Shown here: positions 1 through 9,589 of the stretch, in pieces
Layout: every line of letters starts with the position of its first letter
Position numbering within the stretch: position 1 is the first letter of the stretch
Source: Chenopodium formosanum
Taxonomy: Eukaryota > Streptophyta > Magnoliopsida > Caryophyllales > Amaranthaceae
Assembly: GCA_024500155.1 (NCBI GenBank)
Contig: CM044871.1
Span: 32,982,728-33,046,727 of the forward strand
Reading direction: 5' to 3'
DNA length: 64,000 nt
Notes under the pieces: generated by a model
The model's database searches: none
What the model was told of the DNA's origin: nothing
The model's input: only the letters and a program-made list of their open reading frames with translations
Made by a program: the position numbers and the translations under genes

Positions 1-263
1 AACGCGTCCAAACTCTTAACCATGGTACCCTTTTGATACCCAATGCTTGACCAATAGTTGAACATAGATCTTGACTTTAGGTTGCGAACTTTTTTACATC
101 ATCGTGCCTAAATGCTATGTGTTTGTTCGGTGCTAACCCTAATGTGTTTGCTCTTTTTGTTTGACCCATGACCGAGGGTTTTTATTCTCACATAGTAATT
201 AGTATGGACTTAAAATCGACTAAAATCTAAGAAAAAAAACACAAAACTGACCTAAAACTGCGC

Positions 264-400
264 ACCGTGTCACGGCATTTTCTGCCGTGTCACGGTGAAC
301 AGTGCCGTGACACGGTAAAGGCTACCGTCTGACGGTAGGCTTAACCTTGTCACGTCAGTCTGCACCGTGACACGGTGCCCAGGAAAGTGTACCGTCAGTC
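264..400 (+). repeat. Palindrome array, family 1 (CCGTGTCACGG type), in leader
   Basis: Five 11-bp palindromes lie in about 110 bp: CCGTGTCACGG at 265-275 and 285-295, CCGTGACACGG at 305-315 and 364-374, and CCGTCTGACGG at 325-335. The arms CCGT/ACGG are constant and the 3-nt centre varies. The same motifs occur upstream of the TATA box in LTR1, LTR2 and LTR5 and upstream of both antisense genes of element D. Confidence 0.85.
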
Positions 401-642
401 TTTTTTCTCGATTTTTGTGTCCAATATTGAGTCGTGTTTAGTTATACGGTCAAAACACGGGTCTATAACCTCACTTAATCACTCACATGTCGCGTTTACA
501 CACTTTTTTGCTTTAAGTCGTGCACCACTTTTTTGACCGTATTTTAGGGAAAGTCTTGTTTTTATGTCTGTTTTTTTTTAAATCGGATGGTATCCTCCCT
601 TTAAAAATAAACAAGCAACTTTTCAAAATTATTTGTTTTAGA

Positions 643-674
<32 letters not shown>

Positions 675-680
<6 letters not shown>

Positions 681-928
681 CCGTGACACGGGAACTTATC
701 CCGTCTGACGGGAGAAGTGTCCCGTGCCACGTCACCCCTTTTCCAAAAAACAAAAAAAAAAAAAAAATTTTTGACCGTGACACGGGAACTTATCCCGTCT
801 GACGGGAGAAGTGTCCCGTGCCACGTCACCCCTTTTCAAAAAGAAAAAAAAAAAAAAATTTGACCGTGACACGGGAATTTATCCCGTCTGACGGGATAAG
901 TGTCCCGTGCCACTTCACCCCTTTTCAA
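675..928 (+). repeat. Three tandem ~93-bp repeats carrying family 1 palindromes
   Basis: Three near-identical copies start near 675, 770 and 859. Each has a CCGTGACACGG palindrome, then CCGTCTGACGG, then a CCGTGCCAC half site, and each is preceded by a poly(A) tract of 15-35 nt. The copies differ by only a few bases, so amplification is recent or the motif is maintained. No coding capacity. Confidence 0.85.
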
Positions 929-1373
929 AAAAAAAAAAAAAAAGCGTCAGTTTAGCCTTCCGTGTTAATTTGGTCCTCGCGTCAGTCATTTTGGTTACAT
1001 GTCTAGCCATACGATCATACCACGAGTCTTATAACATCTCTTGATCACCCACGAGTCAAGTATAGTCCACACACTTTCTTTATGTTCCGACTCGAGTCGT
1101 GCACCAGGTCGTTTATGATCGTATATTAGGTTCATGCACCCTTTTTTCGTCATCATAAAAAATGAGTGGAGTTTTCTCACCTGTTTTCAAATGTCTATTT
1201 TTTCCTTCCTTTCCTATCTGGAGCAATGAGTCAAACAATTAAGTGAATTGTTTTATTTCACAGTACTCGGAACAGAGTAGATCAATACGGTTCGAGCCAT
1301 TACCGCAACAATCTCTCAGATCTAATAGGCGTTCAAAGAGAACTTTGTCATCTCCGTTACTCATCACCTTTCA

Positions 1374-2486
1374 ATGGCCACTAAAGAAGACATTGAGAAT
1401 ATCAACAAATCCATTGAGGCACTGTCTTCCATGATGCAAACCCTTACCACTAGGGTCACTACCATGGAACAAAACAAGGTCACTATTTCCACCCTTGACA
1501 AACTGAAGGAACAAATGAGTAAGATTTCTGAAGATTTCACTTATGTGGAACAACTTCCCACTCCTTTGAATGAGAAGGACAGACTCCCTGAAAAGTTCTC
1601 CACTGCTGATATTCCAAAGTTCAAGCCTACTGACAATCCAATATTCCATTTGAAGGCGTTCTCTGCAACCATGGCTCTTAAGGGATTGGACGTAACACTC
1701 TTCCCTACGGTGTTCCCTCTCTCCTTAGAACATGCTTGCCAACAATGTTTCTATTCCCTAGATGCAAAGCGTACTACGACTTGGCAAGATGTCACCGAAA
1801 GTTTCATGAATCGTTACAAGTGTAACATTCAAACTAAAACTTCTGAACGTGAACTCTCCATTCTCAAACAGAAAGAGAATGAAGGCTTCACCGCTTACCT
1901 AAATAGGTGGAGGGAAACAACTTCACTCTTGGTAGATCCCCCCAAAGAAAGAGAGATGGTTTTCCTCTTTATTCAAAATCTGACTCATAAATATAGGGAA
2001 CATCTCAAATTTCTTCCACTGAACACTTTCGAAGCTGTATACGACATCGGCATCAATATCGAGGATGAGCTAATAAAGACTGCTGGTAGTAACAATAATA
2101 ACACTTGGAAAAACAAGAAGAACGACCATCCTTCTTCTTCGTCTTCTAAGCACGAAAATACTACCAACAATATAAGCCAAGTTGATCTCAATGAAGTGTT
2201 AGCCCTTGATACTCCATTGCCCAAGAAGAAAAGAACTTACACTCATTTAGGAATGACTTATGATGCGGCCTTTGATCGCCTTTACGGTCAAGGCTTGATC
2301 ACGCCTATTGGACCATTTCCAGAGCCAAAACCTGAAGAAAGGAGCGCCAAATGGAATCCCAATGCCTATTGCAAGTACCATCAAGGAAAGGGCCACACTA
2401 CAGAGCAATGTTGGAATTTGAAGGACGTCATTCAAGACTTGATGGATGCAAACAAACTTCCTGTCCCTCCAGGCGGCAAGAAGTAA
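1374..2486 (+). CDS. gag: Gag polyprotein of element A (Ogre/Tat-type), intact
   Basis: A 370-residue capsid/nucleocapsid-type protein that would form the cytoplasmic particle of the retrotransposon. Residues 1-60 look coiled-coil-like. A retrotransposon gag core follows at about 75-235 (LPEKFSTADIPKFK, then TWQDVTESFMNRYK, then GFTAYLNRWRE). A Ser/Asn-rich hinge follows, then a CX2HX4HX4C finger near residues 333-346 (CKYHQGKGHTTEQC), typical of Ogre/Tat gag. The ATG at 1374 is the first in frame, and the ORF ends with two consecutive stops (TAA TAA). It is the only complete retrotransposon structural ORF in the window; the gag of E and of the copia element are both broken. No protease or pol follows in any frame. 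Confidence 0.88.
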   Translation: MATKEDIENINKSIEALSSMMQTLTTRVTTMEQNKVTISTLDKLKEQMSKISEDFTYVEQLPTPLNEKDRLPEKFSTADIPKFKPTDNPIFHLKAFSATMALKGLDVTLFPTVFPLSLEHACQQCFYSLDAKRTTTWQDVTESFMNRYKCNIQTKTSERELSILKQKENEGFTAYLNRWRETTSLLVDPPKEREMVFLFIQNLTHKYREHLKFLPLNTFEAVYDIGINIEDELIKTAGSNNNNTWKNKKNDHPSSSSSKHENTTNNISQVDLNEVLALDTPLPKKKRTYTHLGMTYDAAFDRLYGQGLITPIGPFPEPKPEERSAKWNPNAYCKYHQGKGHTTEQCWNLKDVIQDLMDANKLPVPPGGKK

Positions 2487-2589
2487 TAAATACAAGGCAC
2501 GCAGATCCTTTGTGCAAGATTTCATGATTTCTTTCTTTATCATTCTTCTCCATTCCCCCATTCATGTCCAGCATAGGTTTTCCACTTTG

Positions 2590-2625
<36 letters not shown>

Positions 2626-3366
2626 TTTCATGTGTTTCGTTCACCTTTTCCATTAATAAAATGAGCAATTTTCCATTACATATCGAACATAGAATTTTTC
2701 ATTCATTAATTCTCAATAAAAAAAAAAAATAAATAAAAAAAAAAAAATCGCCGAACTAAACACATGGTACACCAATGATTTGAGGCACCTTTGCAACCAT
2801 GTCATTCCCCATTAACCACTCAATCACATATCCAGTTCTTCATCAACCACTTTGAGCCTCGTCTAACGTCTGACCTTCATTTCTTCAACCCACATTCACT
2901 CAACCCTGGGATTTGAAGATGTGTAATTTTATAACATTCAAAAAAGCAAGTAAAAAAAAAAAAAAAAAAAGTATCAAAGCAAAAATAAAACAATGTCTAA
3001 AGGCAAGTGTTCCGATGTCATTGATATGAACACGTCTCAAATTGCGTCTCTCATCGAGTGCTTGGTACCGTGCCTGAGAAACATGAATGCTAAGTGAGTG
3101 ATGGACCGCATGATCTGAGATTGCCTACATTGATTCAAAAGAATGGAAAAAAAAAGTTCAAAGCAAAAAAAAAAAATAAAATGTGTTGAAAATAAACTTG
3201 CAAAATTCAAAATTTTCAAATTCACAATTACACATCTTGGGGACTTCTCTCGGGTCTTGAGCCTTTTACCTCTTTCTTCCTTAAACCATCAACTTAACCA
3301 CATTACAACCCTTGAAAGACCTCTTTGAGGTGTACACACACTCGTGCAAAGTTCGGTTAGAGCTAC

Positions 3367-3420
3367 ATTCGGCATGATTCCTAACGGATACGTAGGCAAC
3401 CTCACATCGAGGTGCGGCCA
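3367..3420 (+). other. Conserved Ogre block (GATACGTAGGCAACCTC)
   Basis: A ~55-bp sequence centred on GATACGTAGGCAACCTC, flanked by GGCATGATTCCTAAC and GAGGTGCGGCCAC. It recurs at 7621-7675 (+), 38779-38838 (-) and 29413-29478 (-). In B it lies just downstream of integrase. It is noncoding in all copies and more conserved than its surroundings. Confidence 0.75.
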
Positions 3421-3707
3421 CATTCATATTCATATCCAAGCATTTAGAGCTAGACTTGAGGGCTTGAACCCAAATCACATTAGCTTACCCAGCCTATAGA
3501 GCCATCATCTTTGACTCTTCTCACATCTCTTTCCATCACCATAACCCTTGCAGCCAGCCTTAGTATCACACTCACACACTTCACTCACACATTCATATCC
3601 AAATCATCCTTCCCTTTAAGAGCCCTTTATCATGAAATCTTGTTTCAACACTGTGCATGTTTTATCATATTTAAAGACAACATTCAGTAGAAGAAACATT
3701 GCATACT

Positions 3708-4090
3708 TGCTTAGCTTCCTGACCTAAGCAATGTTCATTGTTTCGCATAATGTGCTAAGAAACATTTATATATCAATGATTTTTAATCATACAAAGCATA
3801 TCGTGCTTAGCTCCTTGACCTAAGCAATGTTCATTATGCAATAATCACTATACGTGCTTAGCTTCCAGACCTAAGTGACGTTCAATATCGCTTCTTTACA
3901 CCATATATGATGCTTAGCTCCATGACTTAAGTTCATTCATCTATCGTGTTATACGTGCTTAGCTTCCAGACCTAAGTGACGTTCAAAATCGCTTCTTTAC
4001 ACCATATATGATGCTTAGCTCCATGACTTAAGTTCATTCATCTATCGTGTCACATGATGTAATTGTCCTTAGCCTCCTGGCCTAAGAACA
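3708..4090 (+). repeat. Series of TGCTTAG...CTAAGCA hairpins
   Basis: About seven units, irregularly spaced 45-100 bp apart. Each contains TGCTTAGCTTCCTGACCTAAG or a variant, so TGCTTA pairs with TAAGCA around a short loop, usually followed by GTTCATT. The arms are kept better than the spacers. The same series recurs in A' (8005-8290) and C (38195-38480). Confidence 0.75.
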
Positions 4091-4280
4091 TGCATCATGC
4101 ATACATTATTTTCAGGACAAACAATTCAATCCATACGAATCATTTCGTCTTGCTCAACGAAGAAGTTCAAAACTTCTCTCCCTTTTCATTATTTTATTTA
4201 GGGGAAGTTCAAAAACTTTTTCCAAGTTTTCATCGAAGGAAGTTCGAAAATTAAAGTTCAGTTTTCACATCTTTCTTTTT

Positions 4281-4302
4281 CGGGAGAAAGTCGGTACCCT
4301 TC
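4281..4302 (-). other. Landmark box GGGTACCGACTTTCTCCC
   Basis: A short box conserved in five Ogre copies: here, at 8481-8502, 37990-38011, 26181-26203 and 61723-61745. In B and D it lies 175-195 bp past the end of the antisense PMD gene and on its strand. In A, A' and C the gene is absent but the box remains. Confidence 0.75.
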
Positions 4303-4383
4303 ACTCATGACAAAAATTAACGGAAAAATTGACGGAAAATTTTTGCTTTTGCATCTTCGTTTGCTTGTGTCTGCACACAAACA

Positions 4384-4384
4384 T

Positions 4385-4411
<27 letters not shown>
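4384..4411 (+). repeat. (CA)n microsatellite
   Basis: About 14 CA dinucleotides between the landmark box and the 32-bp repeats. A similar tract lies at the same place in A' near 8563-8598. Confidence 0.9.
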
Positions 4412-4415
<4 letters not shown>

Positions 4416-4523
4416 AGTCATACACATGTCATGTCACATCAAGTCAAACTTGGTCAAGTTAGTGGTCAAGTCAATCACAGTGTATACGAGTCCATTGGCA
4501 AATTTATTTTTGCAGGTCTTATC

Positions 4524-4683
4524 TACAGCCCACGTCCGGGGACAAACGGACCATTTACAGCCCACGCCCGGGGACAAGCGGACCATCTACAGCCCACGTC
4601 CGGGGACAAGCGGACCATCTACAGCCCACGTCTGGGGACAAGCGGACCATCTACAGCCCACGTCCGGGAACAAGTGGACCACC
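4524..4683 (+). repeat. 32-bp tandem repeat, 5 units
   Basis: Five units of 32 bp of the type CAGCCCACGTCCGGGGACAA followed by GCGGACCATCTA. The same unit is present about 3 times in A', 16 times in C and about once in D, always just upstream (sense orientation) of the ~75-bp repeats and the 3' LTR. Confidence 0.92.
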
Positions 4684-4736
4684 ATCATTTCATGACGCAA
4701 GGTTCTCGATACACAGAGACTTGCAATCTCATCATC

Positions 4737-5035
4737 AGTCTGCTTTCCTCAAGCATGGAAAGCGTTATCGGTGGATTTTTCTTCAAGTATAGAAAACCGC
4801 CAAGAAGTCGGCTTTCCTCAAGCATGGAAGGCATTATTGGTGGAATTCTTCAAGCATAAAATGACACCAAATTCATGCGTCGACTTTCCTCAAGCATGGA
4901 AAGTGTCATTCGGTAGGTTTCTTCAAGCTTAGAAAGCTACCAAACTCATCTGTCGGCTTTCCTCAAGCATGGAAAGCATTTCAACAAACATCATTCGGTG
5001 GATTCCTTCAAGCATAGGAAGCTACCAAGCTCATT
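4737..5035 (+). repeat. ~75-bp tandem repeats with two stem-loops per unit
   Basis: About four diverged units. Each contains CTTTCCTCAAGCATGGAAAG (arms CTTTCC/GGAAAG) and a second stem of the type GGTGGATTTTTC / GAAAACCGCC around a TTCAAGTATA-like loop. Copies in A', C and D retain both stems despite substitutions. Confidence 0.82.
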
Positions 5036-5223
5036 TGCCATCGATACACTGGTGTCAGATAAGCGTTCTATCCCTTTACTCTTTTATCTGTGGAATTAAC
5101 ATTTTTCGCAGGTATCGGCGTATACAGAATGATTTAGGATCGCAGAACGTCTTAAATCATTCTCCGTCCCTATCGCCTACTTTGAATATCGTTTTCGAAA
5201 CTGACGTTTCTACAAACTCAGTC

Positions 5224-5237
5224 AAAGTGGGGGCTTC
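5224..5237 (+). promoter_or_regulatory. Polypurine tract of element A
   Basis: AAAGTGGGGGC lies directly upstream of the LTR start TGTAGACACC. It is the expected plus-strand priming site and is conserved in A', C, D and, weakly, G. Confidence 0.8.
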
Positions 5238-6944
5238 TGTAGACACCTAAAAATGTCTCCCCAAAACCAAACCTGATGATAAATAACCTTTCACCGCCAC
5301 TATTGGTCGGGTTTAGTATTTAATCCCGAGAGTGCTTAAAAAACCGTATTTTATTAAATTCTTATTTTTGAAAGGTCCATGGATTAGTCTTGGTATTTGG
5401 TAAAAGCGTAGTTTTAATTTTAGCCCAAGCTTGTTAATTATTTTTAAGCCCAAACCTTTTTTTTATTATTTTATTATCTATTTTTGGCCCAAATATTTTA
5501 TTTATTTCTATTTTTATTATTTTCTTATTTTAGCCCGAATAATAAAAGTCAGAAAAAAGCCCGAAATTATCAATCGGCACTTAAAAAGCCGAAAGAAATT
5601 AGGGTTAAAAATGAATTTAGACAGAAAAATGGACTGAAACTGACCGTGTCACGGTACAGCCTGACCGTGTCACAGGAACCCCTCCAGTCTGACGGTGGGA
5701 CTTCCCGTGACACGGGAGGTCTGCCGTGACACGGAGAGTTCCGTGTCCTTTCCGCGTAAACCCTTAACGCCTTTTCCGTTCCGTTTTCTGAAAATTTCCC
5801 GCGTCACTCCAAAACTGACCGTGTCACGGGAACTTGTACCGTCTGACGGTATAGTCTGACCGTGTCACGGTACAGTTTGACTGTGTCACGGGATACTTTT
5901 TTAGGGTTTTTATCATTTTAGGGTTCCGTGTGCTCCCTTAGCACATTTCCCTATAAATACCCCCCTCATTTATGATGTACGGGGCAACCAGAATTCTATT
6001 ATTCTTATTTTTCTCTCTTCTATGCTCTTAACCTAAACACTAGCCTACCCTTTTCACTTCAAAATTCCTTCTTCAAGCACTCAAAGGAGTCAATATTTTA
6101 CTCGAGGTTCTATCCTTAAACCAAGGCGTGAAAGGTAGAATCGTTTGAGGGTTTGGCCCAAAAATCAACCTTATTTTATTTAATTTAATTTAATTGTTAT
6201 TTTATTATTCCTTGAAGTTACTAACTTGTTTATTATTTTGTAGTTGCAAACAAACAGATTCAAAGTAAGGATCATTCTCTTGTTTTTATTATTATTTTTT
6301 CTAACGATTTTTACGTTGTTGGAATTATGATTAAATTGGTTTTTATATTAATATTGATTCTATTATTTATTTTGATCACCATATTGCATGTTTAAAGGGA
6401 ATATGTAATTGAAAATCACGACTAATAAAATAATTTGGATAACCGGTTTAGGTTCCTTTTTAATCTTGTTGTTTAATCAAGTGATCACCAAATATTTAGA
6501 ATTATGTGTCCATTAACCTTGAACCAATTTAGTTAAATAATAGTTTGGAGAGAATTGAATTATTGTTTGTATGCCTTTGAGATCACAGGAATGCTTTTCA
6601 ATATAAGAATCGAGTAGAGGCCAATACGGGCGAATATGGCTCCATGACTCACTTCGTACCATCATCCCCGATCCTCCTTTCGTGGTTCCGAACCATATGG
6701 AGTTAGTAATCTCATAGATTATGAATGGGGTGTAACCTTCACGGGTCAATTGTTGTTGCCTTCGTTGTCCCTTATCGTGGTTGCCTTTTTATGATCCGTG
6801 AACGGTTTACAAGTTCCTTAAAAACTTGTTGGCGGCTCCCTACTTTATTTGTCCCTAATCGTAATGTCAGTTCCCACTTCCTATGAGTGCCAAGCATATT
6901 CACAACATGCTTTTAACGTAGGTGCACTTCAAACGACGCCTACA
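5238..6944 (+). repeat. LTR1: 3' LTR of element A
   Basis: A 1707-bp LTR starting TGTAGACACC after the PPT and ending GACGCCTACA. It is homologous along its length to LTR2 (9590-11285) and to the reverse complement of LTR5 (55063-56732), and in part to LTR3. It holds the family 1 palindrome array and a TATA box. The terminal TG...CA is intact, unlike LTR2 and LTR5, which start TA. Confidence 0.9.
5640..5959 (+). promoter_or_regulatory. LTR1 promoter: family 1 palindromes plus TATA box
   Basis: CCGTGTCACGG at 5644-5654 begins a run of CCGTGACACGG and CCGTCTGACGG palindromes and near-matches reaching about 5895. TATAAATA follows at 5952-5959 in the context CCCTATAAATACCCC. The array therefore lies in U3, ending about 60 bp upstream of the TATA box. 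Transcription start is inferred, not shown. Confidence 0.75.
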
Positions 6945-8563
6945 CTTACCTTCTTCATAAATGAGCATCTCTTTCTTACATTCGATCAAGTGATTAGAAA
7001 AAAAAAAAAAAAAAAAAAAATTGCCGAACTAAACACAAGGTACACCAATGATTTGAGGCACCTTTGCAACCCTGTCATTCCCCATTAACCACTCAATCAC
7101 ATATCCAGTTCTTCATCAACCACTTTGAGCCTCGTCTAATGTTTGGCCTTCATTTCTTCAACCCACATTCACTCAACCCTGGGATTTGAAGATGTGTAAT
7201 TGTATAACATTCAAAAAGCAAGTAAAAAAAAAGTAGCAAAGCAAAAATAAAACAATGTCTAAAGGCAAGTGTTCCAATGTCTTTGATATGAACACGTCTC
7301 AAATTGCGTCTCTCATCGAGTGCTCGGTACCGTGCCTGAGAAACATGAATGCTAAGTGAGTGATGGACCGCATGATCTGAGATTGCCTACATTGATTCAA
7401 AAGAATGGAAAAAAAAAAGTTCAAAGCAAAAAAAAATGTGTTGAAAATAAACTTGCAAAATAAAAAATTTTCAAATTCACAATTACACATCTTGGGGACT
7501 TCTCTCGGGTCTTGAGCCAGTTACCTCTTTCTTCCTTAAACCATCAACTTAACCACATTATAACCCGTGAAAGACCTCTTTGAGGTGTACATACACTTGT
7601 GCAAAGTTCGGTTAGAGCTACGTTCGGCCTGATTCCTAACGGATACGTAGGCAACCTCACATCGAGGTGCGGCCACATTCATAGTCATATCCATGCATGA
7701 TCGAGTCAAAGAATATCCAATGCTTATCCCTACCCATTTAGAGCTAGACTTTGGGGCTTGAACCCAAATCACATTAGCTTACCCAGCCTGAAGATTCATC
7801 ATCTTTAACTCTTCTCACATCTCTTTCCATCACTATAACCCTTGCAGCCAGCCTTAGTATCACATTCACACACTTCACTCACTCATCCATATCCATATCA
7901 ATCATCCTCCCCTTTAAGAGCCCTTTATCATGAAATCTTGTTTCAACACTGTGCATACTTCATCATATTTAAAGACAACATTCAGTAGAAGAAACATTGC
8001 ATACTTGCTTAGCTTCCTGACCTGAGCAATGTTTATTGTTTTGCATAATGTGCTAAGAAACATTTATATATCAATGATTTTTAATCATACAAAGCATATC
8101 GTGCTTAGCTCCTTGACCTAAGCAACGTTCATTATGCAATAATCACTATAAGTGCTTAGCTTCCAGACCTAAGTGACGTTCAAAATCGCTTCTTTACACC
8201 ATATATGATGCTTAGCTCCATGACTTAAGTTCATTCATCTATCGTGTCACATGATGTAATTGTCCTTAGCCTCCTGGCCTAAGAACATGCATTATGCATA
8301 CATTATTTTCAGGACAAACTATTCAATCCATACGAATCATTTCGTCTTGCTCAAGGAGGAAGTTCAAAACTTCTCTCCCTTTTCATTATTTTATTTTGGG
8401 GAAGTTTAAAAAACTTTTTTCCAAGTTTTCATCGAAGGAAGTTCGAAAATAAAAGTTCAGTTTTCACATCTTTCTTTTTCGGGAGAAAGTCGGTACCCTC
8501 CACTCATGACAAAAATTGACGAAATTTTTTTGCTTTTGCATCTTCATTTGCTTATGTCTACAC

Positions 8564-8597
<34 letters not shown>

Positions 8598-8729
8598 TCA
8601 CAAGTCATACACATGTCATGTCACATCATGTCAAACTTGGTAAAGTTAGTGGTCAAGTCAATCACAGTAGGTACGAGTCAATTGGCAAATTTATTTTTGC
8701 AGGTCTTATCCACAGCCCAGGTCTTATCC

Positions 8730-8825
8730 ACAGCCCACGTCCGGGGACAAGCGGACCATCTACAGCCCACGTCCGGGGACAAGCGGACCCTCTACATCCC
8801 ACGTCCGGGGACAAGCGGACCACCA
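8730..8825 (+). repeat. 32-bp tandem repeat, about 3 units
   Basis: Three units of the CAGCCCACGTCCGGGGACAA type, preceded by a partial duplication of GGTCTTATCCACAGCCCA. It is homologous to 4524-4683 and to the 16-unit array in C. Confidence 0.88.
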
Positions 8826-8879
8826 TCATTTCATGACGCAAGGTTCTCGATACACAGAGACTTGCAATCTCATCATCTT

Positions 8880-9385
8880 TCGACTTTCCTCAAGCATGGA
8901 AAGTACTATCTGGTGGATTTTTCTTCAAGTATAGAAAACCGCCAAATCGGCTTTCCTCAAGCATGGAAGGCATTATCGGTGGAATTCTTCAAGCATAGAA
9001 TGACACCATATTCATCAGTCGGCTTTCCTCAGGCTTGGAAAGCGTTATGGGTGGATCTTTCTTCAAGTATAGAAAATCGCCAAGGCGGCTTTCCTCAGGC
9101 TTGGAAAGCGTTATCGGTGGATTTTTCTTTAAGTATAGAAAACCACCAAATTCCTTTGTCGGCTTTCCTCAAGCATGGAAGGCATTATTGGTAAAATTCT
9201 TCAAGCATAGAATGACACCAAATTCGTTCGTCGACTTTACTCAGGCATGGAAGGTATTATCTGGTAGCTATTTTCAGGCTTAGAAAACTACCAAACTCTT
9301 CAATCGGTTTTCTTCAAGCATGGAAAGCGTTTCAACCAATGTCAGTCAGTAGATTCCTTCAAGCTTAGGAAGCTGCCAAACTCGT
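8880..9385 (+). repeat. ~75-bp tandem repeats, about 7 units
   Basis: Units with CTTTCCTCAAGCATGGAAAG-type and GGTGGATTTTTC...GAAAAC-type stems. There are more units than in A, so the array length varies between sister copies. Confidence 0.82.
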
Positions 9386-9589
9386 TTGTCAGCGACACAC
9401 TGGTGCCAGATACGTATTCTATCCCTTTACTCTTTTATCTGAGGAATTAACATTTTTCTGCAGGTATCGGCGTACACAGAATGATTTAGGATCGCAGAAC
9501 GTCTTAAATCATTCTCCGTCCCTATCGGCTACTTTGACTATCGTTTTCGAAACTGACGTTTCTACAAACTCAGTCAAAGTGGGGGCTTC

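Larger units (their letters stand above)
1..1373 (+). other. Untranslated leader of element A
   Basis: No credible coding sequence is present. The first ~110 bp match the reverse complement of 40740-40860 in element C, and 995-1150 match C at about 39900-40040, so this is the conserved Ogre-type leader. It contains a palindrome array (264-400), poly(A) tracts and a triple repeat (675-928). A pyrimidine stretch ending in CAG at 1261-1263 could be a splice acceptor before gag; C has a similar TAG at the same place. Splicing is only a possibility. Confidence 0.7.
2487..5237 (+). other. Noncoding 3' region of element A
   Basis: No gene is visible. In order it holds a 34-nt poly(T) (about 2589-2622), poly(A)-rich stretches, a block conserved among all Ogre copies here (3367-3420), a hairpin series (3708-4090), a short landmark box (4281-4302), a CA microsatellite, 32-bp repeats, ~75-bp repeats and a polypurine tract. 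Apart from its 5' end the whole segment is duplicated in 6945-9589 and inverted in 36668-39470. Confidence 0.8.
1..6944 (+). mobile_element. Element A: non-autonomous Ogre/Tat-type LTR retrotransposon with gag only
   Basis: The order is leader, intact gag (1374-2486), about 2.75 kb of noncoding 3' region with tandem repeats, a polypurine tract, and the 3' LTR (5238-6944). There is no protease, RT, RNase H or integrase between gag and the LTR. The 5' LTR lies left of the window: position 1 matches, in reverse, position ~40860 of element C, which is about 355 bp inside C's 5' LTR. This layout fits terminal-repeat elements that keep only gag (TR-GAG type), which would need pol supplied in trans. 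The Ogre/Tat assignment rests on the gag type and on shared LTR and 3' landmarks with the pol-bearing elements here. The 3' LTR is followed by CTTAC and then by the 3' region of a sister copy. Confidence 0.82.
6945..9589 (+). other. Noncoding 3' region of A'
   Basis: No gene. It repeats the A layout: conserved block (7621-7675), hairpin series of about five units (8005-8290), landmark box (8481-8502), CA tract (about 8563-8598), 32-bp repeats, ~75-bp repeats and a PPT (AAAGTGGGGGC, near 9578-9588). It has one extra ~40-bp stretch after the conserved block compared with A. Confidence 0.8.

Noticed and set aside
4329..5035. ORFs of 89-176 codons over the CA tract and tandem repeats (also 8516-9283 and 36854-37230, 57039-57487)
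   Set aside because: Low-complexity or repeat-derived and not conserved in frame between copies.
2690..9589. Recent tandem duplication of internal region plus LTR by unequal crossover
   Set aside because: The junction falls exactly at an LTR end and the two copies are visibly diverged; nested insertion explains it more simply, though the left flank is needed to prove it.
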